Shown here: positions 24,076 to 32,266 of the stretch, one piece after another
Layout of the letters: every line of letters begins with the position of its first letter
Numbering within the stretch: the first letter of the stretch is position 1
NCBI GenBank assembly: GCA_964576515.1
Contig: CAZNUW010000002.1
Span: 62,001 to 126,000 of the forward strand
DNA from: SHVO01 sp964576515
GTDB lineage: Bacteria > Pseudomonadota > Alphaproteobacteria > Rhodospirillales > Rhodospirillaceae
Direction of reading: 5' to 3'
DNA: 64,000 bases
The notes under the pieces: generated by a model
Database searches by the model: none
What the model was told of the DNA's origin: nothing
The model's input: only the letters and a program-made list of their open reading frames with translations
Translations under genes and position numbers: made by a program

Positions 24076-27000
24076 GAAAAAGCGCCCGCTGTGAGATTGT
24101 CGTCCGGCCTTTCGGGATCGCCGTATCCGCCGCCGCCGGGCGTCGCGATGACGATGACATCGCCCGGTTCCACCTCGGCCGCGCCGGTCGCGCCGAAGCT
24201 TTGACGCGTCCCATCTTTGCGGATCAATGCCGTCGCGCCGGGCGCGCCGTCGCATCCGCCCGCGAGTCCGAAGGGCCGCGTCGCGCGCCGCCCGGACAAA
24301 ATGCCCGCGGTCATGGCGTCATGGAACTTGAGTTCGCGGATCACCCCGTCACCGCCGCGATGGCGGCCATTTCCGCCCGATCCCCGGCGGATCGCGAACC
24401 GTTCGACGGTCACGGGGAAGCGTTGCTCCAGCACTTCCGGGTCCGTGAGGCGCGAATTGGTCATATGTGTCTGAACAGCGCTTGCGCCGTCGAAACCATC
24501 GCCTGCGCCGGCGCCGCCGGCGATGGTCTCGTAGTACTGATGTCGCGCGTTGCCGAAGGTGAAATTGTTCATCGTGCCCTGGCTGCCCGCCAGAACGCCA
24601 AGCGCGCCGTAGAGCGCATCACAGATGATCTGCGAGGTTTCGACGTTGCCCGCGACGACCGCCGCGGGCGGTTTCGGGTTCAACATCGACCCCTCGGGGA
24701 TGACAAGGGTCAGGGGGCGCAGCACGCCCTCGTTCATGGGAATCTCGTCGGCGATCAATGTGCGGAACACATAAAGCACGGCCGCGCGGCACACCGCGCC
24801 GGGCGCATTGAAGTTGCCGGGCCGTTGGGCCGACGTGCCAGTGAAATCGATGACCGCCCGCCGTTGCGCATGGTCGACGGTGACGGCGACCGTCACGACG
24901 CCGCCTTCATCGGTCGGACAGGTGAAGCGCCCCGACCGCAGCCGCGGGATCAGACGCCGCACCGCTTCTGCGGCGTGATCTTGCACATGGCCCATGTAGG
25001 CGGCCATCGTCCGCGGCCCGTACAAAGCACTCGCGCGCCGCAGTTCCTCCACACCCTTTGCATTGGCCCCGACTTGCGCCCGCAGGTCCGCGAGGTTGAC
25101 GGCGACATTGCGCGCGGGATGCGGGCCTTGCGTCAGCACCGCGCGTATGGCGTCTTCCTGGAAGATGTGATCGCGCACCAGGTGGATGTTGTCGAGCAGC
25201 AGCCCTTCCTCGGCAAGCGTGCGGCTCCCCGGCGGCATGGAGCCCGGCGTGATGCCGCCGATATCGGCGTGATGTCCTCGGCTCGCGACGAAGAAGCGCG
25301 GCTGTCCATCGATGAACACGGGCGTCACGACGGTGATGTCGGGCAGGTGCGTGCCGCCCGCATAAGGGTTGTTCAGGACAAACGCGTCGCCGTCTTGCAT
25401 CGCCGCGTGTTTCGCGCGCACAGCGCGCACGCAGTCACTCATCGAGCCGAGATGGACGGGAATGTGCGGCGCATTGGCGATCAGGTTGCCCGCCGGATCG
25501 AACACGGCGCAGGAAAAGTCGAGGCGTTCCTTGATGTTCACCGATTGGGCGGTGTTCTGCAGGACGGCGCCCATCTGCTCGGCGATCGACATGAAGAGAT
25601 TGTTGAAGATCTCGATGCGCATGGGATCCGGCGCGGCGTCTTCGGCGGGCATGGGCGCCACGCCGGTTTTCCGCAGCACCAGCGCCCCGTCCGTCAGCGC
25701 CGTGACGCTCCATCCCGGCTCGACAACGGTCGTCGAAAGCGCGTCCGTCAACACCAGGGGACCTTCGATGGTCGCGCCGGCCGCGATGTCGGGACGGATC
25801 ACCTGCGCCGTTCCCGGTGCGTCGCCGCCCCGGCCGGAGGCCTCGACCGCGACAGATTCGATCGTCAGGCTCTGGCCGTTCATCACGAAGCCGAATTGTC
25901 GGCGGTGATGCGCGGTGAAAGTATCCGTCATGACGTCCAGGCTGTCCTCGGTCACCGCGAGCGCCGTATCTGTGCCGGCGTATTTCAGGGACAGGCGGCG
26001 GACGACATGAATGTCTTTCGCCGCGACGCCTTGGGCCGACAGCCGCGCGACGAGCTCCTTGTCCAGGGCGTCCAAAGTTGCCCGCGCCGCATCGAGGCCG
26101 CCTTGAGTCAAAGGCGATTCGACCGTCCGACTCTCGAAGGCGCTCAAGGGCGCGCGCCCGATGCCATAGGCGGAAAGCACGCTCGCGAAAGGATGAATGA
26201 AGACCCGGCGCATGTTGAGCGCATCGGCCACGAGGCAGGCGTGTTGCCCGCCGGCGCCGCCGAAACACGCGAGCACGTACGTTCCGATGTCGTAGCCCCG
26301 CTCGACGGAGACGCGCCGGATGGCGCGCGCCATGTTGTCGACCGCCAGGGCGATGAACCCGCGCGCGAGATCCTCCGATGTGCGCGTCTGGCCGAGCGCG
26401 GCGCTCACGCGAGCGGCCAAGGCCGCGAACCTGCGTTCGACCACGTCCGCGTCCAGCGGCGCATCCCCGCGCGGTCCGAACACTTTGGGAAAATGCGCCG
26501 GGTTGATTTTGCCCAGCAGCAGGTTGGCGTCCGTAATGGTCAGCGGACCGCCTTTGCCGTAACACGCGGGGCCCGGGTTCGCGCCCGCGCTGTCGGGCCC
26601 GACACGGAAACGCAAGCCGTCGAAGTGCAGGATCGAGCCGCCGCCCGCCGCCACAGTATGCACCTGCAGCATCGGCGCGCGCAGGCGTACGCCCGCGACC
26701 GTGGTTTCAAACGACCGGTCGTAGTCGCCCGCGCCGATGTGACACACGTCGGTCGATGTTCCGCCCATGTCGAAGCCGATGACGTCCGCGAAGCCGGCCG
26801 CGCGCGCGGTTTCGGCGGCGCCCACGACGCCGCCGGCGGGGCCTGACAGCACGGCGTCCTTACCGCTGACGTGCGCGCCGTCGGCGAGGCCGCCGTTGGA
26901 CTGCATGAACAAGAGGCGCGCGCCGCCGGTGGCGGCGGCCACGCGGTCGATGTGCTTTCGCAACACCGGCGACAGATAGGCGTCCGCGACGGTTGTATCG

Positions 27001-27638
27001 CCGCGCGGCACCAGCTTGATGAGCGGACTGACGGTGTGCGACGCGGCAATCTCCGTGAACCCGATCTCTGCGGCGATTTCGGCCACGCGCCGTTCGTGCG
27101 CGCTGTGGCGATAGCCGTGCATCAGCACAATCGCGATGGCGCGCAGGCCTTTGGCGTAGCTTGCGGCGAGGCGCGCGCGCGTCGCCGTCTCGTCGAAGGG
27201 CCGGATCACGCGGCCATCACACCCGAGCCGCTCCGGGATTTCCACGACGTCCGCATACAGCATGTCCGGCAGCACGATATTGAGATCGAACAGGCGCGGG
27301 CGGTTCTGTGCGCCGATCCGCAACGCGTCGCCGAATCCTTCCGTGATTGCGAGAACCGTCGACGCGCCGGTGCGCGTCAAAAGGGCGTTGGTCGCAACCG
27401 TCGTGCCCAATTTGATTGCGGCGATCCGGTGTGCCGGAAACGCGTCCGCGTCGGCCAGTCCTTCCGCGTCCCGCAGGATCGCGCGAATCCCGGCGACCGA
27501 GGCGTCCTCATAGTGATCCGGATTTTCCGAAAGAAGCTTTCGCGTCAGCAGGCGGCCGTCGGGCGCGCGCGCGACGATATCGGTGAAGGTGCCGCCCCGA
27601 TCGACGAAAAAGCTCCACAGCCCCCCTGACGCCCCCAT
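24072..27638 (-). CDS. 5-oxoprolinase/hydantoinase (HyuA-HyuB fusion)
   Basis: A 1188-residue ATP-dependent amidohydrolase that joins the HyuA-type N-terminal half (about residues 1-680) and the HyuB-type C-terminal half. The HyuA part begins 'FFVDRGGTFTDIVARAPDG' and has the actin-fold motif 'GFDMGGTSTDVCHIG'. The HyuB part has 'NPYAGGTHLPDITVVTPVF' and 'GHHADIGGITPGSMPP', then 'GGGGYGDPERP' near the end. The usual reaction opens 5-oxoproline to glutamate with ATP; hydantoin or other cyclic amides are possible. It is coupled to the deiminase-like gene. The divergent gene is ada. Confidence 0.93.
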   Translation of the reverse strand: MGASGGLWSFFVDRGGTFTDIVARAPDGRLLTRKLLSENPDHYEDASVAGIRAILRDAEGLADADAFPAHRIAAIKLGTTVATNALLTRTGASTVLAITEGFGDALRIGAQNRPRLFDLNIVLPDMLYADVVEIPERLGCDGRVIRPFDETATRARLAASYAKGLRAIAIVLMHGYRHSAHERRVAEIAAEIGFTEIAASHTVSPLIKLVPRGDTTVADAYLSPVLRKHIDRVAAATGGARLLFMQSNGGLADGAHVSGKDAVLSGPAGGVVGAAETARAAGFADVIGFDMGGTSTDVCHIGAGDYDRSFETTVAGVRLRAPMLQVHTVAAGGGSILHFDGLRFRVGPDSAGANPGPACYGKGGPLTITDANLLLGKINPAHFPKVFGPRGDAPLDADVVERRFAALAARVSAALGQTRTSEDLARGFIALAVDNMARAIRRVSVERGYDIGTYVLACFGGAGGQHACLVADALNMRRVFIHPFASVLSAYGIGRAPLSAFESRTVESPLTQGGLDAARATLDALDKELVARLSAQGVAAKDIHVVRRLSLKYAGTDTALAVTEDSLDVMTDTFTAHHRRQFGFVMNGQSLTIESVAVEASGRGGDAPGTAQVIRPDIAAGATIEGPLVLTDALSTTVVEPGWSVTALTDGALVLRKTGVAPMPAEDAAPDPMRIEIFNNLFMSIAEQMGAVLQNTAQSVNIKERLDFSCAVFDPAGNLIANAPHIPVHLGSMSDCVRAVRAKHAAMQDGDAFVLNNPYAGGTHLPDITVVTPVFIDGQPRFFVASRGHHADIGGITPGSMPPGSRTLAEEGLLLDNIHLVRDHIFQEDAIRAVLTQGPHPARNVAVNLADLRAQVGANAKGVEELRRASALYGPRTMAAYMGHVQDHAAEAVRRLIPRLRSGRFTCPTDEGGVVTVAVTVDHAQRRAVIDFTGTSAQRPGNFNAPGAVCRAAVLYVFRTLIADEIPMNEGVLRPLTLVIPEGSMLNPKPPAAVVAGNVETSQIICDALYGALGVLAGSQGTMNNFTFGNARHQYYETIAGGAGAGDGFDGASAVQTHMTNSRLTDPEVLEQRFPVTVERFAIRRGSGGNGRHRGGDGVIRELKFHDAMTAGILSGRRATRPFGLAGGCDGAPGATALIRKDGTRQSFGATGAAEVEPGDVIVIATPGGGGYGDPERPDDNLTAGAFS

Positions 27639-27753
27639 GGTTTAGGCCGTGTCCCGCGCCGGGAGTTTCGATTTGAAAGCAAGCCGCGGGATGCGCGGCT
27701 CCGTCCGGCGCGTCATTTTCAATTCATCATCGTGACGTGGTAAAGGAAGACGC

Positions 27754-28839
27754 ATGGGTGCTCTCAAGACTTCTCGCCCGCCATCGGCGGATTTTGACCC
27801 CCAGACGGATCGCCGCTGGGCGGCCGTCGTGGCCCGGGATCATAACGCGGACGGGCGCTTTTACTATGCCGTGCGGACCACCGGCGTCTATTGCCGCCCG
27901 TCGTGTCCCTCGCGCCGGGCGAACCCGCGCAATGTCGCCTTTTACACCGCCCAGCGCGACGCCGAGGCCGCCGGATATCGTCCCTGTAAACGCTGTAAGC
28001 CCGCCGGACCGGGCCTTGAGGCCGAACATGCGGCAACGGTCGCATGGGCCTGCCGCATGATCGAGGGCGCGGAGGAGAAACTTGCGACCGGCGCGCTCGC
28101 CAAGGTCGTCGGCCTCAGTCCCCATCACTTTCACCGGGTTTTCAAGGCGGCGACCGGCCTCACGCCCGGCGCCTACGCCGACGCGCATCGCGCGAGGAAA
28201 CTCCGGGCGGAACTGCCGCGCAGCCGGTCCGTGACCGCTGCCGCGTTCGACGCCGGATTTAACGCCACCAGCCGTTTCTACGAAAAATCGAACGCCATCC
28301 TCGGTATGGCGCCCGCGGCTTACCGCCGTGGCGGCGCGGGCGCGGACATCAGGTTCGCCGTCGCCCAGTGTTCGCTGGGCGCGATCCTGGTCGCCGCCAG
28401 TGAAAAGGGCATCTGCGCGATTTCCCTTGGGGATGATCCCGACCGCCTTATCCGCGAACTCGAACAACGCTTCACACACGCACGCCTGATCGGTGGCGAC
28501 AAGGCGTTTGAGAAGGTCGTCGCGAAGGTTGTCGCTTTCGTCGAGCGTCCCGCCATTGGGCTCGACCTTCCACTGGATGTGCGCGGCACCGCGTTCCAGG
28601 AACGAGTCTGGCGCGCGCTCCGCAAGATTCCCGCCGGCCGCAGTCTCACGTACAGCGAACTCGCCGAGAAGATCGGCGAGCCTTTGGCCGTGCGCGCGGT
28701 TGCCGGCGCCTGCGCGGCCAACACCATCGCCGTCGCCATTCCCTGTCACCGCGTCGTGCGGAAAGGCGGCGCGCTGTCGGGGTATCGGTGGGGCATCATG
28801 CGCAAGCGTGCCTTGCTTGCGCGCGAAAATAAATCGTAG
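27754..28839 (+). CDS. ada: Bifunctional Ada: methyl-responsive activator and O6-alkylguanine-DNA alkyltransferase
   Basis: A 361-residue protein with three parts. The Ada zinc domain has Cys47, Cys51, Cys78 and Cys81 ('GVYCRPSCPSR', 'RPCKRCKPAG'), the same spacing as in E. coli. An AraC-type helix-turn-helix region (about 95-185) includes 'LAKVVGLSPHHFHRVFKAAT'. The C-terminal alkyltransferase has the active Cys in 'AIPCHRVVRKGGALSGY'. It repairs O6-methylguanine and methylphosphotriesters and activates its own regulon. No alkB or alkA lies nearby. AAAGGAAG upstream of ATG 27754 is a good ribosome site. Confidence 0.95.
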   Translation: MGALKTSRPPSADFDPQTDRRWAAVVARDHNADGRFYYAVRTTGVYCRPSCPSRRANPRNVAFYTAQRDAEAAGYRPCKRCKPAGPGLEAEHAATVAWACRMIEGAEEKLATGALAKVVGLSPHHFHRVFKAATGLTPGAYADAHRARKLRAELPRSRSVTAAAFDAGFNATSRFYEKSNAILGMAPAAYRRGGAGADIRFAVAQCSLGAILVAASEKGICAISLGDDPDRLIRELEQRFTHARLIGGDKAFEKVVAKVVAFVERPAIGLDLPLDVRGTAFQERVWRALRKIPAGRSLTYSELAEKIGEPLAVRAVAGACAANTIAVAIPCHRVVRKGGALSGYRWGIMRKRALLARENKS

Positions 28840-29044
28840 TCGGGTGAATCTTCGTTGGCGTACGCGCAACGCGGTTGGAACGCATCGCGTGCGCCGTTCG
28901 TGAAGATGCCCGCCCACATTTCTGCCGGGAGGCCGGCGCGATTTCCGCGTTCTTTCTCTCAGGCCCAAAGATGCCGCGGCCGATATTTGGCGGCGACATC
29001 TTTCACGCGGTATTTGCAAACGTCCGCTCGTTACATCTTTTGAA

Positions 29045-29069
29045 GGAACAGAGACGGCGCCGAACCGTT
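29045..29069 (+). promoter_or_regulatory. EcfG-type stress promoter upstream of the DUF4142 gene
   Basis: GGAAC at 29045-29049, a 16-base spacer, and CGTT at 29066-29069. This matches the alphaproteobacterial EcfG (general stress sigma) consensus GGAAC-N16/17-CGTT. The gene starts 36 bases downstream, a normal leader length. Confidence 0.75.
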
Positions 29070-29105
29070 GACCCGGAGCATCTTCACATTCGACAGGAGA
29101 GTCCG

Positions 29106-29651
29106 ATGAAACGCTTTCTGTCTCTTGCGGCGGTTGGGTTTATTGCGGTCCCGTTGGCTGGGACGCCCGCCGTTGCGCAGTCGGCGGCGGCGCCGCCCGC
29201 GCCGCATACCGTCGATCTCAAGAAGTACGTTGAGGAGGCCGCCGCGGCGGACCTCTTCGAGGTGAAGGCCAGCCAGCTTGCGCTCCAACGCTCGCAGGAC
29301 CCCGCGATCCGGCAGTTCGCTCAGAAGATGGTGTCGGAGAACACGGACGCCGCCAATAAGCTGAAAGTCGAACTTGATAAGGCGAAGATCGGGGTGTCGC
29401 CGCCTACCGCGCTGGAGCCCGAGCGCCAAGCTCTACTCGACAAGTTGATGAACGTGGGTATGGAAGATTTCAACAAGCTCTACATGACGATGCAGGTCGC
29501 CGGTCAGCAGGAGTCGGTGACGTTGCACACGGCGTTTGGAAACACCGGGCAAGACAATTTCCGCGCCTACGCGCGCGCGATGATCACTCAAGCCAAGGAT
29601 CATCTCGCGCAAGCCCAGCGCATCGACGCGCAACTTCCCGCCGCGAAATAG
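29106..29651 (+). CDS. DUF4142 periplasmic protein
   Basis: A 181-residue secreted protein. The signal peptide is 'MKRFLSLAAVGFIAVPLAG...VAQ', with cleavage likely after AVAQ or just before. The mature part is helical and fits DUF4142 (ferritin-like helical bundle): 'AAAADLFEVKASQLAL', 'IRQFAQKMVSENTDAANKL' and 'HLAQAQRI'. Members are often stress-induced; the function is unknown. The start at 29106 has the ribosome site ACAGGAGAG. The EcfG-type promoter places it in the general stress regulon. Confidence 0.88.
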   Translation: MKRFLSLAAVGFIAVPLAGTPAVAQSAAAPPAPHTVDLKKYVEEAAAADLFEVKASQLALQRSQDPAIRQFAQKMVSENTDAANKLKVELDKAKIGVSPPTALEPERQALLDKLMNVGMEDFNKLYMTMQVAGQQESVTLHTAFGNTGQDNFRAYARAMITQAKDHLAQAQRIDAQLPAAK

Positions 29652-29675
29652 CCGCTCGCGCGCTCTCGCACCCGG

Positions 29676-29906
29676 CTAGTGCAGATCTTTGGGGCGCGGT
29701 TTGCGGCCGCCTGTATAACCGGCCGTGAAGCCGGCATCGAGAAAAGGGCGGAGAGGATCGTCCCGAAACTCGTAGTCGACCCACAAATCCCGCGCGTATT
29801 TTTCGCGCGAGCGGGGCCATCCCGTCGCGCGCAGAGATGTGCCCAACTCGTAAGCCATGTCGATGGCCTGCTCCGGGGTCGTTGTATGGGTCACATGGAA
29901 CGGCAT
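29676..29906 (-). CDS. Hypothetical protein, 76 residues
   Basis: I do not recognise a family. The protein starts MPFHVTHTTTPEQAIDMAYEL and is soluble and mixed in charge, with 'WPRSREKYARDLWVDYEF' and a Gly/Lys/Pro-rich tail. An in-frame extension to 30059 exists, but it is Arg/Lys-rich and lacks coding character. AGGAAAGAGG lies about ten bases before the ATG at 29906. It is the next gene downstream of ompA on the same strand, beyond the ompA terminator. Confidence 0.6.
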   Translation of the reverse strand: MPFHVTHTTTPEQAIDMAYELGTSLRATGWPRSREKYARDLWVDYEFRDDPLRPFLDAGFTAGYTGGRKPRPKDLH

Positions 29907-30065
29907 GTGTTTAGCGCCTCTTTCCTGTCTCGCCTCTCTCTTTTGACCCGCTCTCCGTGAAGGCGGACGTTCTTTGTGGGGAGGCTTCGAGACATAGAAC
30001 GCGAATATCGTACGTTTTGTTTCCTTTTCCCCCGTTACGAGAACGTTAGCGCCCCCCAAAACAAA

Positions 30066-30133
30066 AAGGCGTCAGTGGATGATCCACTGACGCCTTAAGT
30101 GTAGCCGGCGCTCCGGCTGCGAAGCCGGAGCGC
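30066..30133 (-). terminator. Double-hairpin terminator of ompA
   Basis: Read on the minus strand, an 11-base stem (GCGCTCCGGCT pairing across GCGA, 30108-30133) follows the ompA stop. It is followed by a 14-base stem (30066-30079 with 30083-30096) and then TTTTTGTTTT. This is a strong intrinsic terminator. Confidence 0.9.
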
Positions 30134-30143
30134 GTCTTTTAGT

Positions 30144-31211
30144 CTAGTCCATCACGATTTCGACGCGGCGGTTCTGAGGTTCGCGCACGCCGTCGCCGGT
30201 TTGCACGAGCGGTTCAGATTCACCGCGGAAGACCACCGAGACTTCGTTTTCCGCAAAGCCCAGTTTCGCCAGCTCAGCCTTGACCGCGCGAGCGCGGCGC
30301 TCGGACAGAGCCAGGTTGTAGGCCGGCGCGCCGGACGTGTCGGCGTGACCCGTCGTGGTGATGCGGGCCTTGCCGGTCTTCTTCGCATAGGCGGCCGCTT
30401 CCTGGATGATCTTCGCGGCGTCCGCACGAATGCTCGAGCGGTCGAAGTCGAAGAACACAAGGAACTTCTGCGGCACCGGTGGCGGAGGAGGCGGCGGCGG
30501 CGGCGGCGGCGGCGGGGGCGGCGGGGGCGGCGGCGGAGCCGCGGCCGGCGCGGGCGCCGGTTCCGGCTTCGCGAACGAGAAGCGCACGCCGAACATGATG
30601 TTGTGGCTGGTGTTGTCGTAATCGATCATCGTTTGCGCGCCGCGCGAGGCGAACTCGAGGTTCGGCACCGCGATGTAGCGATAATCGATGAACCACGCGG
30701 CACGGTCGCCGATCGGGCCTTCAACGCCGGCGATGCCCTGCCACTGCAGGTGCGTGTCGGTGTTGTGATAGATCGGGCCCAGACCCTGCACGCGGCTCAA
30801 TTGGGTTTCGGCGTAGCCGATCCCGAGACCGAGATACGGCGTGATAACGCCGCCCATCGGTTGGAAGTCGTACAAGCCGTTGACGCCCAGGTGCCACGTC
30901 TCGGTGTCGCCGCTGGCCGGGAACGCTTGAAGCGCTTTCAGGTCCGCGTCGCGATAACCGAATTCGAGTTCAAGGCGGAAGCCCGAATCCATTTTCACGC
31001 CGCCGGCGACGGTGCCGATCCAGCCGTTGTCGAACGAGATTTTGTTACCCGTCGAGGATGTCGCGGGATCCATCAGGGTGACACGATCATGCTCAGGCAT
31101 GTTAATGCCAGCGCCGAGCGAGAAATAACCGCCCGGGTCGACCGCGTGGGCCGAGGTCGAAATCGCGGTTCCGGCAACTGCTGCCATGAGCGCGAGACGT
31201 AGTCTTTTCAT
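30144..31211 (-). CDS. OmpA-family outer membrane protein
   Basis: A 355-residue porin-like protein. The signal peptide is 'MKRLRLALMAAVAGTAISTSAHA'. An eight-strand beta-barrel (about 25-220) has alternating aromatic strands such as 'FRLELEFGYRDADLKAL'. A linker of 20 consecutive prolines follows. The C-terminal OmpA domain binds peptidoglycan: 'FFDFDRSSIRADAAKII', 'TTGHADTSGAPAYNLALSERR' in part, and 'EPQNRRVEIVMD'. It anchors the outer membrane to the wall. A possible EcfG promoter lies 170 bases upstream. Confidence 0.94.
   Translation of the reverse strand: MKRLRLALMAAVAGTAISTSAHAVDPGGYFSLGAGINMPEHDRVTLMDPATSSTGNKISFDNGWIGTVAGGVKMDSGFRLELEFGYRDADLKALQAFPASGDTETWHLGVNGLYDFQPMGGVITPYLGLGIGYAETQLSRVQGLGPIYHNTDTHLQWQGIAGVEGPIGDRAAWFIDYRYIAVPNLEFASRGAQTMIDYDNTSHNIMFGVRFSFAKPEPAPAPAAAPPPPPPPPPPPPPPPPPPPPVPQKFLVFFDFDRSSIRADAAKIIQEAAAYAKKTGKARITTTGHADTSGAPAYNLALSERRARAVKAELAKLGFAENEVSVVFRGESEPLVQTGDGVREPQNRRVEIVMD
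30477..30536 (-). repeat. Simple repeat encoding 20 consecutive prolines in OmpA
   Basis: Twenty triplets of the type CGG/GGG/AGG/TGG on the plus strand encode an unbroken proline run in the OmpA linker. Eight identical CGG triplets in a row make replication slippage likely. Proline runs stall ribosomes unless EF-P acts. Confidence 0.9.
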
Positions 31212-31524
31212 GTTTCTTCTCCGATAAAGCCGTATGCGAAGGGGGATCGCAGACGCTTACAACCATGGCGGCAGGATGTATTCGCTGCAAGTTAGTAAAG
31301 ACGTCTTTTTGAGTTATTTTTCAGAGTGTTGCGACAATACAATAACTGATCGTACTGCGCGAATTCCCTCCGACGTCATGAACGCACGGAAAAAGGGAAA
31401 GGTTCCCGGTGGGCTTACAAGTATTTAGCGGCACAACAAAAAAAGGTTTTAAACCGAAACACCTGGGTCCCAAAACCGTCAGCGCAGCATTTGGAGAGTT
31501 TGGAGAAGAACCGAATCGGGGGCG
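31212..31524. other. 313-base intergenic region upstream of ompA
   Basis: The region is A/T-richer than its surroundings and contains the ompA promoter area, including an EcfG-type site on the minus strand at 31381-31406. A 64-codon frame on the plus strand (31234-31428) has no family match or ribosome site, and I do not call it. Confidence 0.5.
31381..31406 (-). promoter_or_regulatory. EcfG-type stress promoter facing ompA
   Basis: On the minus strand GGAAC (31406-31402), a 17-base spacer and CGTT (31384-31381) match the EcfG consensus. It points to ompA, whose start is about 170 bases downstream, giving a long leader. That distance makes it less certain than the other two sites. Confidence 0.55.
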
Positions 31525-31809
31525 TCAGCCCACAAGCTGCGGCGGAATGGCGCGATGGCCCGGCGTCTCATGGTGAAACACCTGGCCCAGATCGCGCGCG
31601 TTCACGCGCTGGCCGCACGCACAGCACCGGTACGAAAGATCGCGTTGATGCGCGAACGGCGCCTCGAACTGTTTCGCGATCCGGCCCGAAAACGGATTGT
31701 CGAGTGTGAGAGCGTGAATGTGCGGTTCACCGATCATGCCGGGTACAACGCACGACACGCGAATTTGCTCCCACCGGCAACCTTGGCAACATTGAGGCAG
31801 CGCTGTCAT
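31525..31809 (-). CDS. Small cysteine-rich hypothetical protein
   Basis: A 94-residue protein from ATG 31809. Two cysteine clusters, 'PQCCQGCRW' and 'YRCCACGQRVNARDLG', are about 50 residues apart and could bind zinc. A His-rich end, 'VFHHETPGHRAIPP', and 'PHIHALTLDNPFSGRIA' complete it. I recognise no named family. The frame is open further upstream, but that part is Arg-rich and unlike a protein. It lies head to tail upstream of ompA on the same strand, 313 bases away. A weak ribosome site keeps confidence moderate. Confidence 0.5.
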   Translation of the reverse strand: MTALPQCCQGCRWEQIRVSCVVPGMIGEPHIHALTLDNPFSGRIAKQFEAPFAHQRDLSYRCCACGQRVNARDLGQVFHHETPGHRAIPPQLVG

Positions 31810-31877
31810 GCGCGGCAACTTTCGCGCACGGCCCGCGTTGACTCCGCAGGTCCGCAATCCGCGTGGGTTTGGTAAAA

Positions 31878-32078
31878 ATGTACGCCCTCTTTCTTGAGCA
31901 GCAGGATGGCCATCTTGAGTGGTTCTGCGCCGCGCAGGACGAGGAGCGCGCACGCGTCGTCGCCCGCTTCTCCTCCAAGTACGGTTCGAGCCCGGTTGTG
32001 GTGATGCGCCAGTCTCATGGCGCCAACGTCAGCGTCGCCGCGTTTCGCGACGGCCAGCCGGTGCCGCTCAAGCACTAG
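31878..32078 (+). CDS. Small hypothetical protein, 66 residues
   Basis: The protein starts MYALFLEQQDGHLEWFCAAQ and is predicted to be a small mixed alpha/beta domain ('ARVVARFSSKYGSSPVVVMR'). No family is recognised. A GTG 15 bases upstream in frame is possible, but the ATG is preferred. The stop codon lies inside the first copy of an 18-base tandem repeat. It is divergent from the cysteine-rich gene. Confidence 0.6.
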   Translation: MYALFLEQQDGHLEWFCAAQDEERARVVARFSSKYGSSPVVVMRQSHGANVSVAAFRDGQPVPLKH

Positions 32079-32104
32079 AACGCGAGCAAGCACTAGAACG
32101 CGAG
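32069..32104. repeat. Perfect 18-base tandem duplication across a stop codon
   Basis: CAAGCACTAGAACGCGAG occurs at 32069-32086 and again at 32087-32104. The first copy contains the last codons and the TAG stop of the 66-residue gene. The duplication therefore adds no residues and looks recent. Confidence 0.9.
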
Positions 32105-32194
32105 AATGCGGCACCCTGCGGTCGTCTTGCATCGCGCCACCATTTTGCCTGATTTCCCAAGCGTTTTTGCCGGGCGCATATGCATTTTATGCGC

Positions 32195-32220
32195 GGAACT
32201 TGAGATGACTTCGCGCCGTT
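32195..32220 (+). promoter_or_regulatory. EcfG-type stress promoter upstream of the CsbD operon
   Basis: GGAAC at 32195-32199, a 17-base spacer, and CGTT at 32217-32220 match the EcfG consensus. The first gene starts 46 bases downstream. The operon contains a CsbD-like gene, a family often under general stress control. Confidence 0.78.
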
Positions 32221-32266
32221 ACGACCACATATCGATCCTGTTGTGGCCTAACCAGTGAGTCCCGTC

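Noticed and set aside
24201..26846. 881-codon open frame on the plus strand
   Set aside because: It is antisense to the oxoprolinase gene, has no recognisable domain, and long antisense frames are expected in such GC-rich coding DNA.
28877..28898. EcfG-type promoter (GGAAC ... CGTT) after ada
   Set aside because: The spacer is 13 bases, too short for the 16-17 base consensus.
31234..31428. 64-codon gene upstream of ompA on the plus strand
   Set aside because: It has no ribosome site or family match and overlaps the ompA control region.
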